NCBI RefSeq assembly: GCF_002844535.1 | Contig: NZ_PJNH01000001.1 | Location: 1-64,000, forward strand | From: Halalkalibacillus sediminis | Lineage (GTDB): Bacteria; Bacillota; Bacilli; Bacillales; Alkalibacillaceae | DNA: 64,000 bases | Direction: 5' to 3' | Part shown: positions 51,056-59,506 of the stretch, piece by piece | Layout of the letters: the number at the start of each line of letters is the position of its first letter | Position numbering within the stretch: the stretch's first letter is position 1 | Program-made: the position numbers and the translations under genes | Notes under the pieces: generated by a model | Seen by the model: the letters and a program-made list of their open reading frames with translations, nothing else | What the model was told of the DNA's origin: nothing | The model's database searches: none

Positions 51056-52084
51056 TTGGGACTACAAATGGTGGAGACATATGTGCCGAAAGAATTTTAC
51101 GATAAAGTTGTTCTAGAGTTGAAACAGTTTTCTCGGCAAGGGGCTTGGAAGGAAAATAAGCTAGAAGAAAGAGTCTGGATTCGCATGGTCATCTCTGATG
51201 AGGACGTGGAAGAAGTGCTTAATTTTCTAGAGAAGATCTCACGTGAACATGAAAGTTTTGAGACGATTCTCTATCCAGTAACTAGTTATTTTTCTTCTCA
51301 AACTTTAGAGGAAGCAGAAGAAAAAGTTGAAGAAGAGTCAGAGGAATCGAGTGACGAGGAAGAGGGTAAGAAACTGTTAAGGGCAAGCCGCCAAGAGTTG
51401 ATTCATATGATCGATGATAAAAGCACTTTAACGATGAATTACACGCTTTTAATTATATTCTCTGCAGTAGTAGCAACAGCTGGTTTTATTAAAGACAGTG
51501 AAGCTGTCGTTATCGGCGCAATGGTTATTGCCCCTTTAATCAGCCCAGCAATATCCATGTCATTCGCATCTATATTAGGGGATCTGAAGCGGTTAGGTCG
51601 AGCTTCATTCACATTGTTAATAGGTTTTATCATCATATTTTCAATTGCCATTATTTTTGGGCTCTTTTTTGGAGAAAGTACATTGACTAATCAATATATA
51701 TCAAGGACGAGAGTATCTCTTGCAGATATATTTTTAGCATTAGCTTCAGGAGCGGCTGGAGCTTTGTCCATATTGAATAGATTATCTGGTAACCTTGTCG
51801 GCGTTATGGTAGCAGTCGCCTTACTTCCACCATCTGTAACTTTTGGGCTATCCATCGGACAGAGGCATTGGGACGACACTTATGGTTCCTTTTTGCTGAT
51901 CACAACCAACGTAACTTGTATTTTACTTAGTGCAATCATCATTTTCCTAATGAGTGGTATACAGCCAAAACGCTGGAAAGAAGAGCCTATAGCTAATGTC
52001 TCTAGAATATTTTCGATCGTTATAACATCCGCTATGTTCATCGCATTATTCATCGTAGTTGTATTCGGGTTAGAGTTAAAATGA
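51056..52084 (+). CDS. DUF389 (TIGR00341) family membrane protein
   Basis: 342 residues. An N-terminal cytoplasmic part (about 1-110) ends in an acidic stretch (EEKVEEESEESSDEEEGKK), then about six membrane segments with the family core SEAVVIGAMVIAPLISPAISMSFASILGD and LALASGAAGALSILNRLSGNLVG, MVAVALLPPS. Function unknown; widespread in bacteria. TTG at 51056 has GGGAGGTGG at good spacing, while the upstream GTG lies inside it. Divergent from the ger operon. Confidence 0.85.
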   Translation: MGLQMVETYVPKEFYDKVVLELKQFSRQGAWKENKLEERVWIRMVISDEDVEEVLNFLEKISREHESFETILYPVTSYFSSQTLEEAEEKVEEESEESSDEEEGKKLLRASRQELIHMIDDKSTLTMNYTLLIIFSAVVATAGFIKDSEAVVIGAMVIAPLISPAISMSFASILGDLKRLGRASFTLLIGFIIIFSIAIIFGLFFGESTLTNQYISRTRVSLADIFLALASGAAGALSILNRLSGNLVGVMVAVALLPPSVTFGLSIGQRHWDDTYGSFLLITTNVTCILLSAIIIFLMSGIQPKRWKEEPIANVSRIFSIVITSAMFIALFIVVVFGLELK

Positions 52085-52178
52085 AAAAAATGAAATTTTT
52101 TGAAAAAGAGTATTGCTTTTCTCTGAGGGAAAGGATATAATTTTCTAAGAATTTAAAAAACGTTAGGAGGTCATGGAC

Positions 52179-52259
52179 ATGATTAAAGGATTAAAAGGAA
52201 TTACTTATCAACAAAATAATCAAATCGACGTGATCTTGCTTAGAAATATGCGTTTTTGA
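52179..52259 (+). CDS. possible leader peptide upstream of bmrCD, 26 residues
   Basis: A very strong AGGAGG (52165-52170) precedes ATG 52179; the short peptide starts MIKGLKGITYQQ and stops at 52257-52259. A strong terminator follows 35 bases later. B. subtilis bmrCD has a translated leader (bmrB) whose stalling under ribosome-targeting drugs prevents termination. This ORF is a candidate for that role, inferred from layout; I cannot confirm sequence similarity to BmrB. Confidence 0.55.
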   Translation: MIKGLKGITYQQNNQIDVILLRNMRF

Positions 52260-52294
52260 TCTTAAAGATAATTTCAAAATGACTATTTGAACCA

Positions 52295-52327
52295 AGGTCG
52301 CGTACGCTATAGCGTTGCGGCTTTTTT
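52295..52327 (+). terminator. leader terminator (attenuator) before bmrCD
   Basis: GTCGCGTACGC pairs with GCGTTGCGGC (with G-T pairs) around TATA, followed by TTTTTT. It lies between the 26-residue ORF and bmrCD, where it would stop transcription unless an alternative fold forms. Confidence 0.75.
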
Positions 52328-52413
52328 ATATGGGAAATTTTAATGAAGCACATTTAGCGCTAAGGCTAGGTGTGCTTTTTTGTGTTTAACTTTGTTAATG
52401 GATTAAAGTATGT

Positions 52414-52463
52414 GAAAAACAAAGGCTTTCGCCATTAGGACTTGGCGATAAGCCAAGTTTTTC
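52414..52463 (+). repeat. 50-base hairpin repeat, copy 2
   Basis: GAAAAAC...GTTTTTC ends with inner arms AGGCTTTCGCCA and TGGCGATAAGCC. Same length, orientation and ends as the copy at 17949-17998. The final TTTTTC could also give terminator activity, so in this leader it may act as a second attenuator. Confidence 0.7.
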
Positions 52464-52481
52464 TCAAAAGGGGGTGAGAGT

Positions 52482-52589
52482 ATGTTTACAATTTCGTTCG
52501 AGTTTCATAATCAGAAAAAAGGAGTGAAGAAAATGATTCATGTGCATTTTTCGTTATTCAGTAAGAACGATCGGATCGACGGCGGTTAG
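52482..52589 (+). CDS. second short leader ORF before bmrCD, 35 residues
   Basis: GGGGGTGAG (52469-52477) precedes ATG 52482. The peptide starts MFTISFEFHNQKKG and has an internal IHVHFSLFS. It ends 33 bases before bmrC. Located where the last leader peptide of a bmrBCD-like operon would be. Codon content and length do not prove expression. Confidence 0.45.
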   Translation: MFTISFEFHNQKKGVKKMIHVHFSLFSKNDRIDGG

Positions 52590-52622
52590 TAAGGATGAAC
52601 AAAAGGAAATGAGGGATAAATT

Positions 52623-54365
52623 ATGCTAAGTGTTTTTAGGAAATTATCGTGGTACTTCAAGGAGCAATGGATCAGATATACACTTGCTATCACTGCACTT
52701 ATAATTGCGAATATTATTATTGTCATTCCTCCGATGATTGTTGGGGAAGTGATTGACCAGATTCAATATAACCGAATCACTACGGAATCATTTATCGAAT
52801 TGGTGACATGGTTTGTTGTACTTATGATTTCGGCTTATGTTGTTTCAATTTATTGGGACTATACATTGTTTGGGCGGGCCATCTTATTAGAAAAAAAGAT
52901 GCGCTCTCAGTTAATGAATCATTTTATGAAAATGACGCCGATTTTTTTCGGAAGATACCGGACGGGGGACTTACTTGCCCGCAGCACAAATGATCTCAAA
53001 GCAATCATGATGACAGCCGGATATGGAATCCTCACGCTAGTTGATTCGACCGTCTTCCTATTTTTAATTGTTGGGATTATGGCGATGACGATTAGCTGGC
53101 AATTGACGCTTGCTGCATTGATTCCACTTCCGATTATGGCACTCGCCATTCAGAAGTACGGGAAATCAATTCACGAGCGGTTCATGAAGGCCCAGTCGGC
53201 GTTTAGTGAACTTAATAACGATACACTTGAATCGATCCAAGGTGCTCGAGTGATTCGAGCGTTTGTTCAAGAGCGCCAAGACGAGAAGCGTTTTGCCGAT
53301 AAAACAGAAGATGTGTTTTTAAAAAATATTGACGTTGCGAAAATGGATGCCCTTTTTGAACCAACTGTCAAATTACTAGTCGGTTTGAGTTACACGATCG
53401 GACTAGGATATGGTTCTTACCTTGTCATGCAAGGGATGCTGACGATCGGTCAGTTGGTGACATTTAACGTTTACCTCGGTATGTTGATCTGGCCGATGTT
53501 CTCGATCGGTGAACTAATTAATGTGATGCAGCGAGGAAACGCGTCTCTTGACCGGACAGACGAACTTCTATCCCACAAACCGGACGTGGATGAACCAGCT
53601 GATCCGAAGACCATCGAAAGACCTGACAGTATCGAGTTTCATCAGCTGACGTTCCGTTACCCGGGTGCAGATCGAAACGACCTAACCGATTTTCACGCAA
53701 CGATTCAACAGGGTGAAACAGTCGGATTTGTTGGGAAGACCGGTGCAGGAAAAACAACGATTTTCCGTCAGCTCCTAAGGGAATACCCTCCGACTGAACA
53801 AGGGCACCTCACGATCAACGGTGTGCCGATTCAGGAGTTTCCATTAGCGAAAACTCGGGAGTGGATCGGATATGTGCCGCAAGATCATATTTTATTTTCT
53901 AAAACGGTAAGGGAAAATATTTTATTCGGAAACCCAAAAGCAATAGACGAAGATATTCACCATATACTAGAACTTGCTTCGCTGAAAGAAGATATTGAAA
54001 ACCTGCCAGAAGGTCTGGATACGGTAGTAGGCGAAAGCGGGGTTACATTGTCAGGTGGGCAAAAACAGCGGGTATCTCTTGCTAGAGCTCTTATCCGCGA
54101 TCCGGAAATTCTGATTCTTGATGATTCTTTATCTGCAGTCGACGGGAAAACAGAAGCGAAAATTATCGATCACTTGAAACGTGCTCGAGCGAACCAGACG
54201 ACTTTGATTGCCGCACATAGGCTTTCAGCTGTGCAACATGCCCATCAAATCTTCGTACTTGAAGATGGAAAAGTCGTCGAGCATGGTACTCATGATGAAT
54301 TAATGAAACAACATGGCTGGTACAGCATTCAATTTGCGATCCAGCAAATGGAAGGGGGCGAGTAA
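52623..54365 (+). CDS. bmrC: heterodimeric ABC multidrug exporter, BmrC/YheI-type subunit
   Basis: 580 residues: six membrane segments (about 15-300) and an ABC ATPase domain. Walker A GKTGAGKTT, signature LSGGQKQRVSLARAL, and Walker B ending ILDDSLSAVD, where Asp replaces the catalytic Glu. This makes one ATP site degenerate, a hallmark of this heterodimer half. Length matches B. subtilis BmrC (about 585). GAGGG(ATAAATT) before the ATG. bmrD follows after 2 bases. Exports drugs, in Bacillus induced by ribosome-targeting antibiotics. Confidence 0.92.
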   Translation: MLSVFRKLSWYFKEQWIRYTLAITALIIANIIIVIPPMIVGEVIDQIQYNRITTESFIELVTWFVVLMISAYVVSIYWDYTLFGRAILLEKKMRSQLMNHFMKMTPIFFGRYRTGDLLARSTNDLKAIMMTAGYGILTLVDSTVFLFLIVGIMAMTISWQLTLAALIPLPIMALAIQKYGKSIHERFMKAQSAFSELNNDTLESIQGARVIRAFVQERQDEKRFADKTEDVFLKNIDVAKMDALFEPTVKLLVGLSYTIGLGYGSYLVMQGMLTIGQLVTFNVYLGMLIWPMFSIGELINVMQRGNASLDRTDELLSHKPDVDEPADPKTIERPDSIEFHQLTFRYPGADRNDLTDFHATIQQGETVGFVGKTGAGKTTIFRQLLREYPPTEQGHLTINGVPIQEFPLAKTREWIGYVPQDHILFSKTVRENILFGNPKAIDEDIHHILELASLKEDIENLPEGLDTVVGESGVTLSGGQKQRVSLARALIRDPEILILDDSLSAVDGKTEAKIIDHLKRARANQTTLIAAHRLSAVQHAHQIFVLEDGKVVEHGTHDELMKQHGWYSIQFAIQQMEGGE

Positions 54366-54367
54366 TC

Positions 54368-56389
54368 ATGCAAAAACCTTCGACGGAAAAACGTCTCTTT
54401 CGATATGCTTTAGGAATGAAGAAAACGATTATTATTGGTTTACTGTGCGTACTCGTCGCAGCAGGTCTTGAGCTTACTGGTCCTTTCATCGCAAAGAAAG
54501 TCATCGATGATCATATCGTCGGTGTCGCTAATCATTACGTCGAAACTGATGACGGTGGAATAGACTTCCGCGGTGAACAATATGTTCGTGCGAATCGCAT
54601 AAACAATGAATCTGACGAAAAGGTTACATTGTTTCAAGATGGTCTATCTTTCTATTTTCTAGAAGAAGAAGTGAGTTTGAATGCCCAGCTAGTAGAAACA
54701 ACGAATGGCGAGTATCGATTCGATCTTCAGGGAGAATCAATCACTGCTTCCGGGTTCGAACTTACGACTTCAGAAGTATTTATGTTCTTCCAGCCGGAAA
54801 TTCAGCCGATCATGTGGTGGCTGGCGCTCTATATCGGGTTGATTATCTTATCGACCGTATTTCTTTACTACAAAACGTATTTACTTCAATTTGCTTCGAA
54901 TAGAATTATTCAGCGGATGCGTAAAGACGTGTTTGGCAACGTCCAACGTGTTCCGGTCTCTTATTTCGTCAATCAACCGGCTGGAAAAGTTCTTGCCAGG
55001 GTGACCAACGATACAGAAGCAATTCGCGAGTTGTATGTCAAAGTGTTAGAAGTCTTTGCATCAGGTGCGATTTACATGCTCGGGATCTTCATTGCACTTA
55101 TGATTCTAGATTTCAAGCTTGGTTTGATATGTTTAGTCTTAATCCCAATCATGCTCATTTGGATGAAAGTGTACAAAAAGGTAGGCGGTAAATACAACAA
55201 AGTCATCCGAGAAACGAACAGCACGATTAACGGGAACATCAATGAATCCGTACAGGGCATGTCGATTATCCAAGCTTATAACCAGACAGGTCCACGCATG
55301 AACGAATTCGAAGAGTTAAACCAGAAACATTATGATTACCAAATCAAAATGAACACATTTACGGCCGCTACAGCGTTTAATCTTGTTGATCTGTTTCGAA
55401 ACGTAGCATTCGTAATTTTTATTATGTATTTCGGCGGGGCTGCGCTTGACGGTACCTCAATCATCACAGCAGGTGTACTTTATGCGTTTGTTGACTATCT
55501 GACTCGCTTGTATGAGCCGGTGGAACAAATCATCAGTCAGCTCCCGCAATTAGAACAATCCCGTGTTGCTGGAAGTCGAGTATTTGAATTACTTGATGTC
55601 GAGGGCGAAGACGTCGACGATCGATTTAAATCACGAGAAATTGATGGCTCTGTCGCTTTTCAAAATGTTTCGTTCGCTTATGAAAAAGACGATTATGTGC
55701 TTAGACATGTCGACTTTGATATCCGACCCGGCGAAACTGCCGCATTCGTAGGTCACACGGGTTCAGGAAAAAGTACTATAATGAATTTGCTGTTTCGTTT
55801 TTATGACCCAACACACGGTCAAATCACCATTGATGGGGATGATATCGGTAACTACTCCAGACAGGAAATTCGTAGCCATATCGGTATCGTATTACAGGAC
55901 CCATTCATTTTTTCAGGGACGATCATCTCGAATATAACGATGAATGATCCAAATATTTCGAGAGAAGATGCGATCCAGGCGCTTAAGGCTGTTGGAGCGG
56001 ATCAATTTATTGAAGCGTTACCTGAACAATACGATCAACCAGTTAAAGAAAAAGGAAGCGAATTTTCAACAGGACAGAGACAACTATTGTCATTCGCCCG
56101 TGCCCTTGCATTCAATCCGTCAATTCTCGTGCTCGATGAAGCTACAGCTAATATCGACACAGAAACTGAAGGAATGATTCAAAAAGCGTTACAAGTGTTG
56201 AAGAAAGGAAGAACAACCCTTGTCATCGCACACAGACTATCTACAATTCAGCAAGCAGACCAAATTTTTGTACTGAAACATGGTAAAATAATAGAAAGAG
56301 GAAATCACGAAAGCCTCTTGCAAGCAAATGGCGAATATTTTAAGATGTACGAAATGCAACTAGGGAAAAAAGAGCGCTTGAATGCTTGA
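54368..56389 (+). CDS. bmrD: heterodimeric ABC multidrug exporter, BmrD/YheH-type subunit
   Basis: 673 residues. An insertion of about 90 residues between the first two membrane helices (about 45-135) faces outside; the BmrD family has such an extracellular domain. The ATPase domain has Walker A GHTGSGKST, signature FSTGQRQLLSFARAL and Walker B VLDEATANID with intact catalytic Glu. It therefore supplies the active ATP site complementing BmrC. GGGGGCGAG before ATG 54368. Same length as the B. subtilis protein as I recall it. Confidence 0.93.
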   Translation: MQKPSTEKRLFRYALGMKKTIIIGLLCVLVAAGLELTGPFIAKKVIDDHIVGVANHYVETDDGGIDFRGEQYVRANRINNESDEKVTLFQDGLSFYFLEEEVSLNAQLVETTNGEYRFDLQGESITASGFELTTSEVFMFFQPEIQPIMWWLALYIGLIILSTVFLYYKTYLLQFASNRIIQRMRKDVFGNVQRVPVSYFVNQPAGKVLARVTNDTEAIRELYVKVLEVFASGAIYMLGIFIALMILDFKLGLICLVLIPIMLIWMKVYKKVGGKYNKVIRETNSTINGNINESVQGMSIIQAYNQTGPRMNEFEELNQKHYDYQIKMNTFTAATAFNLVDLFRNVAFVIFIMYFGGAALDGTSIITAGVLYAFVDYLTRLYEPVEQIISQLPQLEQSRVAGSRVFELLDVEGEDVDDRFKSREIDGSVAFQNVSFAYEKDDYVLRHVDFDIRPGETAAFVGHTGSGKSTIMNLLFRFYDPTHGQITIDGDDIGNYSRQEIRSHIGIVLQDPFIFSGTIISNITMNDPNISREDAIQALKAVGADQFIEALPEQYDQPVKEKGSEFSTGQRQLLSFARALAFNPSILVLDEATANIDTETEGMIQKALQVLKKGRTTLVIAHRLSTIQQADQIFVLKHGKIIERGNHESLLQANGEYFKMYEMQLGKKERLNA

Positions 56390-56419
56390 TGATATTTTAC
56401 TTGTAGATGGGTGAGTCGT

Positions 56420-57244
56420 ATGACAGACGAAAAAAAACCAGAAACTACTGACGAAAAAGATTTATATGAAAATTTAACAGAAGAAGAAATGTATGAATTG
56501 ATCCAAGAAGAGAAGGAAAAAAAACCTCTTCAGAAGGAAGATGATAAGCCAAAACGCCCGTTTCCAAAATGGGTATTTTGGCTTATCGCTTTATTCATGG
56601 TTATTAATATTGGTGCTGCTCTTCCAAGTATTTTTTCATTACCAGCCTTGGAATTCCTTAAGACGTCTGCACAGTTACTAAATGATGACGATATAAAAGA
56701 ATATAAAGAGTCGATTGTGGTTGTTGATACAGGTAGCGGCAGAGGGACAGGTTTTTCCATTTCACCAGAAGGCTATATCATAACCAATTATCACGTTGTT
56801 GATGAATATGAACGGCTGTGGCTATATTTTCCAGAACACGGTCCGTTAGATGCAGAGATTATCGCTACATATCCGGAATATGACCTAGCTGTACTTGATG
56901 CGGAAGGTGAGAATTATCCATATTTAGAGTTGGCTGACCAAGCCTCTTTTGAGACGAACGAATCTTTTTATTTCATAGGGAATCCTCTACGATTTAGTGG
57001 TATAGCAAATAAAGGCAATATCATAGACTACACGAGTTCCAGTTTGGAATCTGATGCTCTGATGCTGGATGCACCTATATATAAAGGTAATAGTGGGAGT
57101 CCGGTTATTAATGAAAATGGTGAAGTAATCGGTGTCATCTATGCTACTAGACAGGATGATGAGCACGGAAAAGTAGGACTAGCTGTACCAATCGAACGCT
57201 TTCACGAAAAATTTAACCAAGATTTAAACTTAGAAGAAGAGTGA
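56420..57244 (+). CDS. membrane-anchored trypsin-like serine protease (S1C)
   Basis: 274 residues. A cytoplasmic acidic N-terminus, one membrane segment (about 48-68) and an outside protease domain. The triad is visible: His in NYHVVDE, Asp in PEYDLAVLD and Ser in KGNSGSPVI; GRGTGFSISPEGYIITN is typical of HtrA/DegP proteases. No PDZ domain follows, unlike HtrA. ATG 56420 fits GGGTGA better than GTG 56411. It ends 56 bases before sigI, so a role in envelope-stress signalling is possible but unproven. Confidence 0.87.
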   Translation: MTDEKKPETTDEKDLYENLTEEEMYELIQEEKEKKPLQKEDDKPKRPFPKWVFWLIALFMVINIGAALPSIFSLPALEFLKTSAQLLNDDDIKEYKESIVVVDTGSGRGTGFSISPEGYIITNYHVVDEYERLWLYFPEHGPLDAEIIATYPEYDLAVLDAEGENYPYLELADQASFETNESFYFIGNPLRFSGIANKGNIIDYTSSSLESDALMLDAPIYKGNSGSPVINENGEVIGVIYATRQDDEHGKVGLAVPIERFHEKFNQDLNLEEE

Positions 57245-57272
57245 CACCCATAAAGAATCTCTTCTCTACGAA
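57245..57272 (+). promoter_or_regulatory. possible sigma-I autoregulatory promoter
   Basis: CACCC (57245-57249) and CGAA (57269-57272), 19 bases apart, recall the ACCCCC / CGAA pair reported for sigma-I promoters. It lies immediately before sigI, which is autoregulated in B. subtilis. Spacing is longer than I expect and the match is short, so this is tentative. Confidence 0.3.
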
Positions 57273-57300
57273 TACTATTATAAGTTGGGGGTGATGAGGG

Positions 57301-58044
57301 GTGTATACGCGTCGAAAGAAAAAGGAAGACGTATCCCTCGAAGAGCAAGTGCTTGCGGTCCAAGCAGGGGACGAAGAGACCCGTCATCATCTGCTGTCGA
57401 ATTATCAGCCATTTATCGCAACGTGTGTATCTAAAGTATGCAAACGTTATATCGACCCCAAAATGGACGACGAGTTTAGTGTGGGAATGATGGCATTCAA
57501 CGATGCGATCGATTCTTACTCTGAAGATAAAGGCAGTACTTTCCTTTCATTTGCTCGTTTAGTGATTACTCGAAAAGTCATTGACTATATTCGATTCGAG
57601 AGTCAGGACGTACAAATATTATCACTAGATGAATCAACAGGCGAACAAGATGATGATACAAATGCTCAATGGAAAATGACAGATGCCGCAAAACAAGCTT
57701 TTCAATCCGATGAAGAGTCGTGGTATCGTCAAATGGAAATCGAGGAGTATTCAAAAAAATTGAAAGAATTCAAAGTGTCGTTCTCAGAACTATCGAGAAT
57801 CTCACCTAAACACCAAGACGCGAGAGAAACTGCGAAAAACATAGCTAGAATTGTTTATGAGAACCAAGAGATCAGAGATTACGTGCTATCAAAAAAACGA
57901 CTTCCAATCAAACAACTAGAAACATACGTAGATGTCAGTAAAAAAACAATTGAGCGTAACAGGAAATTTATTTTGGCTATATTTGTTTTGTATTGTGAAG
58001 ATTATACTTATTTAAAAGAATATGTGAAGGGGGTGAGCGGATGA
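57301..58044 (+). CDS. sigI: RNA polymerase sigma-I factor
   Basis: 247 residues, alternative sigma factor of the SigI group (heat and envelope stress). Sigma region 2 is seen in the first half (FIATCVSKVCKRYIDPKMDD then DEFSVGMMAFNDAIDSYSED and STFLSFARLVITRKVIDYIR). The C-terminal SigI-specific domain includes YVLSKKRLPIKQLETYVDVSKKTIERNRKFILA, a helix-turn-helix that reads the promoter. GTG start at 57301 after GATGAGGG. Overlaps rsgI by 4 bases, so translation is coupled. Confidence 0.93.
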   Translation: MYTRRKKKEDVSLEEQVLAVQAGDEETRHHLLSNYQPFIATCVSKVCKRYIDPKMDDEFSVGMMAFNDAIDSYSEDKGSTFLSFARLVITRKVIDYIRFESQDVQILSLDESTGEQDDDTNAQWKMTDAAKQAFQSDEESWYRQMEIEEYSKKLKEFKVSFSELSRISPKHQDARETAKNIARIVYENQEIRDYVLSKKRLPIKQLETYVDVSKKTIERNRKFILAIFVLYCEDYTYLKEYVKGVSG

Positions 58045-59375
58045 GAAGAGGAGTCATTGTAGAACAGAAGAAAAGGTACGCAGTTGTGATGACGTCTGAA
58101 GGATCTTTTTATAAAACTAAATTGACTGAACCTCATGTGATTGGTCAAGAAATCACTTTCCAACCAATAGAAGAACGATCTTTTTCTTTAGGTTCAATAC
58201 TTGAATGGTTTAAATTCAAACCTCAATGGAAAGCAGCAACTGCACTTTTATTATGCATATTATTAATTATACCTTTATACCCTTGGATGGATGATGATGA
58301 GGTTCATGCTTATGTCAATATTGATATTAACCCGAGTATGAAAATTGAAGTCAACAATGATTATGAGGTTATTTCCATTGATGGTTTGAATGAAGATGGT
58401 GATGAAGTAATCGATTCATTGAATAGTTGGGAAAATAAATCATTACAAGACGTTTCTTCTGAAATATTGATGACTAGCAAAAATATGGGTTTCTTAACTG
58501 AAGATCATAACGTATTGTTAGGCATCAGTTTCGCCGACCGATTAAAAAGTGATGATTCAATTCTCAACAGTGTATCTCAGTCGCTCCAAGATGAAAATAG
58601 TTCCTTGAATATTGCTTCATTTGAAGTTCCATCTGATATCCGCGAAGAGGCTGATGTTGATAATACTTCAATGAATCTACTGTATGCATCGAAGTTGATG
58701 GAATCACGAGATGAAAATCTTTTTGATGAAAATAAGAACACAGAAAATACAACAGATAACTCTAACAGTAATGAAGATTCTGCAAACAACGAATCTTCAG
58801 ATGAGGTTCCTCAAGAAAAAGAAAATAGAACAAATGAAACCCATGAGGAGCGCACATTCCGAATTATCGAGCAATATCTAAAGCGTACAAATAAAGATGA
58901 ATTGCCACCAGGATTGAAAAAGAAATTCGAAGAAATAAATCAAGAAGAACCACCTGATGATTTGGGTGAAGTTGAAGACGAATACAACGATGACGGAAAC
59001 CAAAATAAAGACCAGGGAAATAAAAACAACGAAAATAAGAACAAAGGTAATAAAGACAACAGCAATAGCAATAAAGGAAATTCGTCAAAGTCTGAAAAGG
59101 CAAAAGACAAATCTAATAATAAGAACCATCCATCTAACAACAAAGATAACTCAGAAAAAAAATCTAAAACAAATTCTACAAATAACAAACATAAAGCGGA
59201 TGATCATCCAAGTCAAAAGAATATAACGGATGATCATCCCAGTAATCGAAATGAAAAATCGGACGACCATCCTTCAAATAGAGGGAATGGGAATGACAAC
59301 GGAAAGTCCAACCGTGATTCCGAAGAGCAAGGTTTTACTCCTCCAGGACAAAAGAAAAAGCAAGACCGTGAATAA
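58041..59375 (+). CDS. rsgI: anti-sigma-I factor RsgI
   Basis: 444 residues. The N-terminal cytoplasmic anti-sigma domain (1-55) is followed by one membrane segment (about 66-84) and an outside RsgI domain starting YVNIDINPSMKIEVN. In homologs the chain is cut between the Asn and Pro of NPS. The last 200 residues are disordered and rich in Asn, Lys, Ser and Asp, with three DDHPS repeats (near 392-425). They replace the sugar-binding modules found in clostridial RsgI. Terminator follows. Confidence 0.92.
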   Translation: MRRGVIVEQKKRYAVVMTSEGSFYKTKLTEPHVIGQEITFQPIEERSFSLGSILEWFKFKPQWKAATALLLCILLIIPLYPWMDDDEVHAYVNIDINPSMKIEVNNDYEVISIDGLNEDGDEVIDSLNSWENKSLQDVSSEILMTSKNMGFLTEDHNVLLGISFADRLKSDDSILNSVSQSLQDENSSLNIASFEVPSDIREEADVDNTSMNLLYASKLMESRDENLFDENKNTENTTDNSNSNEDSANNESSDEVPQEKENRTNETHEERTFRIIEQYLKRTNKDELPPGLKKKFEEINQEEPPDDLGEVEDEYNDDGNQNKDQGNKNNENKNKGNKDNSNSNKGNSSKSEKAKDKSNNKNHPSNNKDNSEKKSKTNSTNNKHKADDHPSQKNITDDHPSNRNEKSDDHPSNRGNGNDNGKSNRDSEEQGFTPPGQKKKQDRE

Positions 59376-59378
59376 TTA

Positions 59379-59430
59379 AAAGAGCACTTATTTGAACGCC
59401 ATTGCTAGGCATTCGAATAGGTGCTTTTCT
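59379..59430 (+). terminator. terminator of sigI-rsgI
   Basis: AAAGAGCAC..TTGAACGCC arm pairs with GGC..TTCGAATAGGTGCTTTT around a short loop, followed by TCTAATTTTT. Confidence 0.8.
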
Positions 59431-59506
59431 AATTTTTAACTTAACGAATATAATATTTAATAGTATAATATTTGGGTAAGTGAAGCTTTAACAGGAGGAA
59501 GAATTA

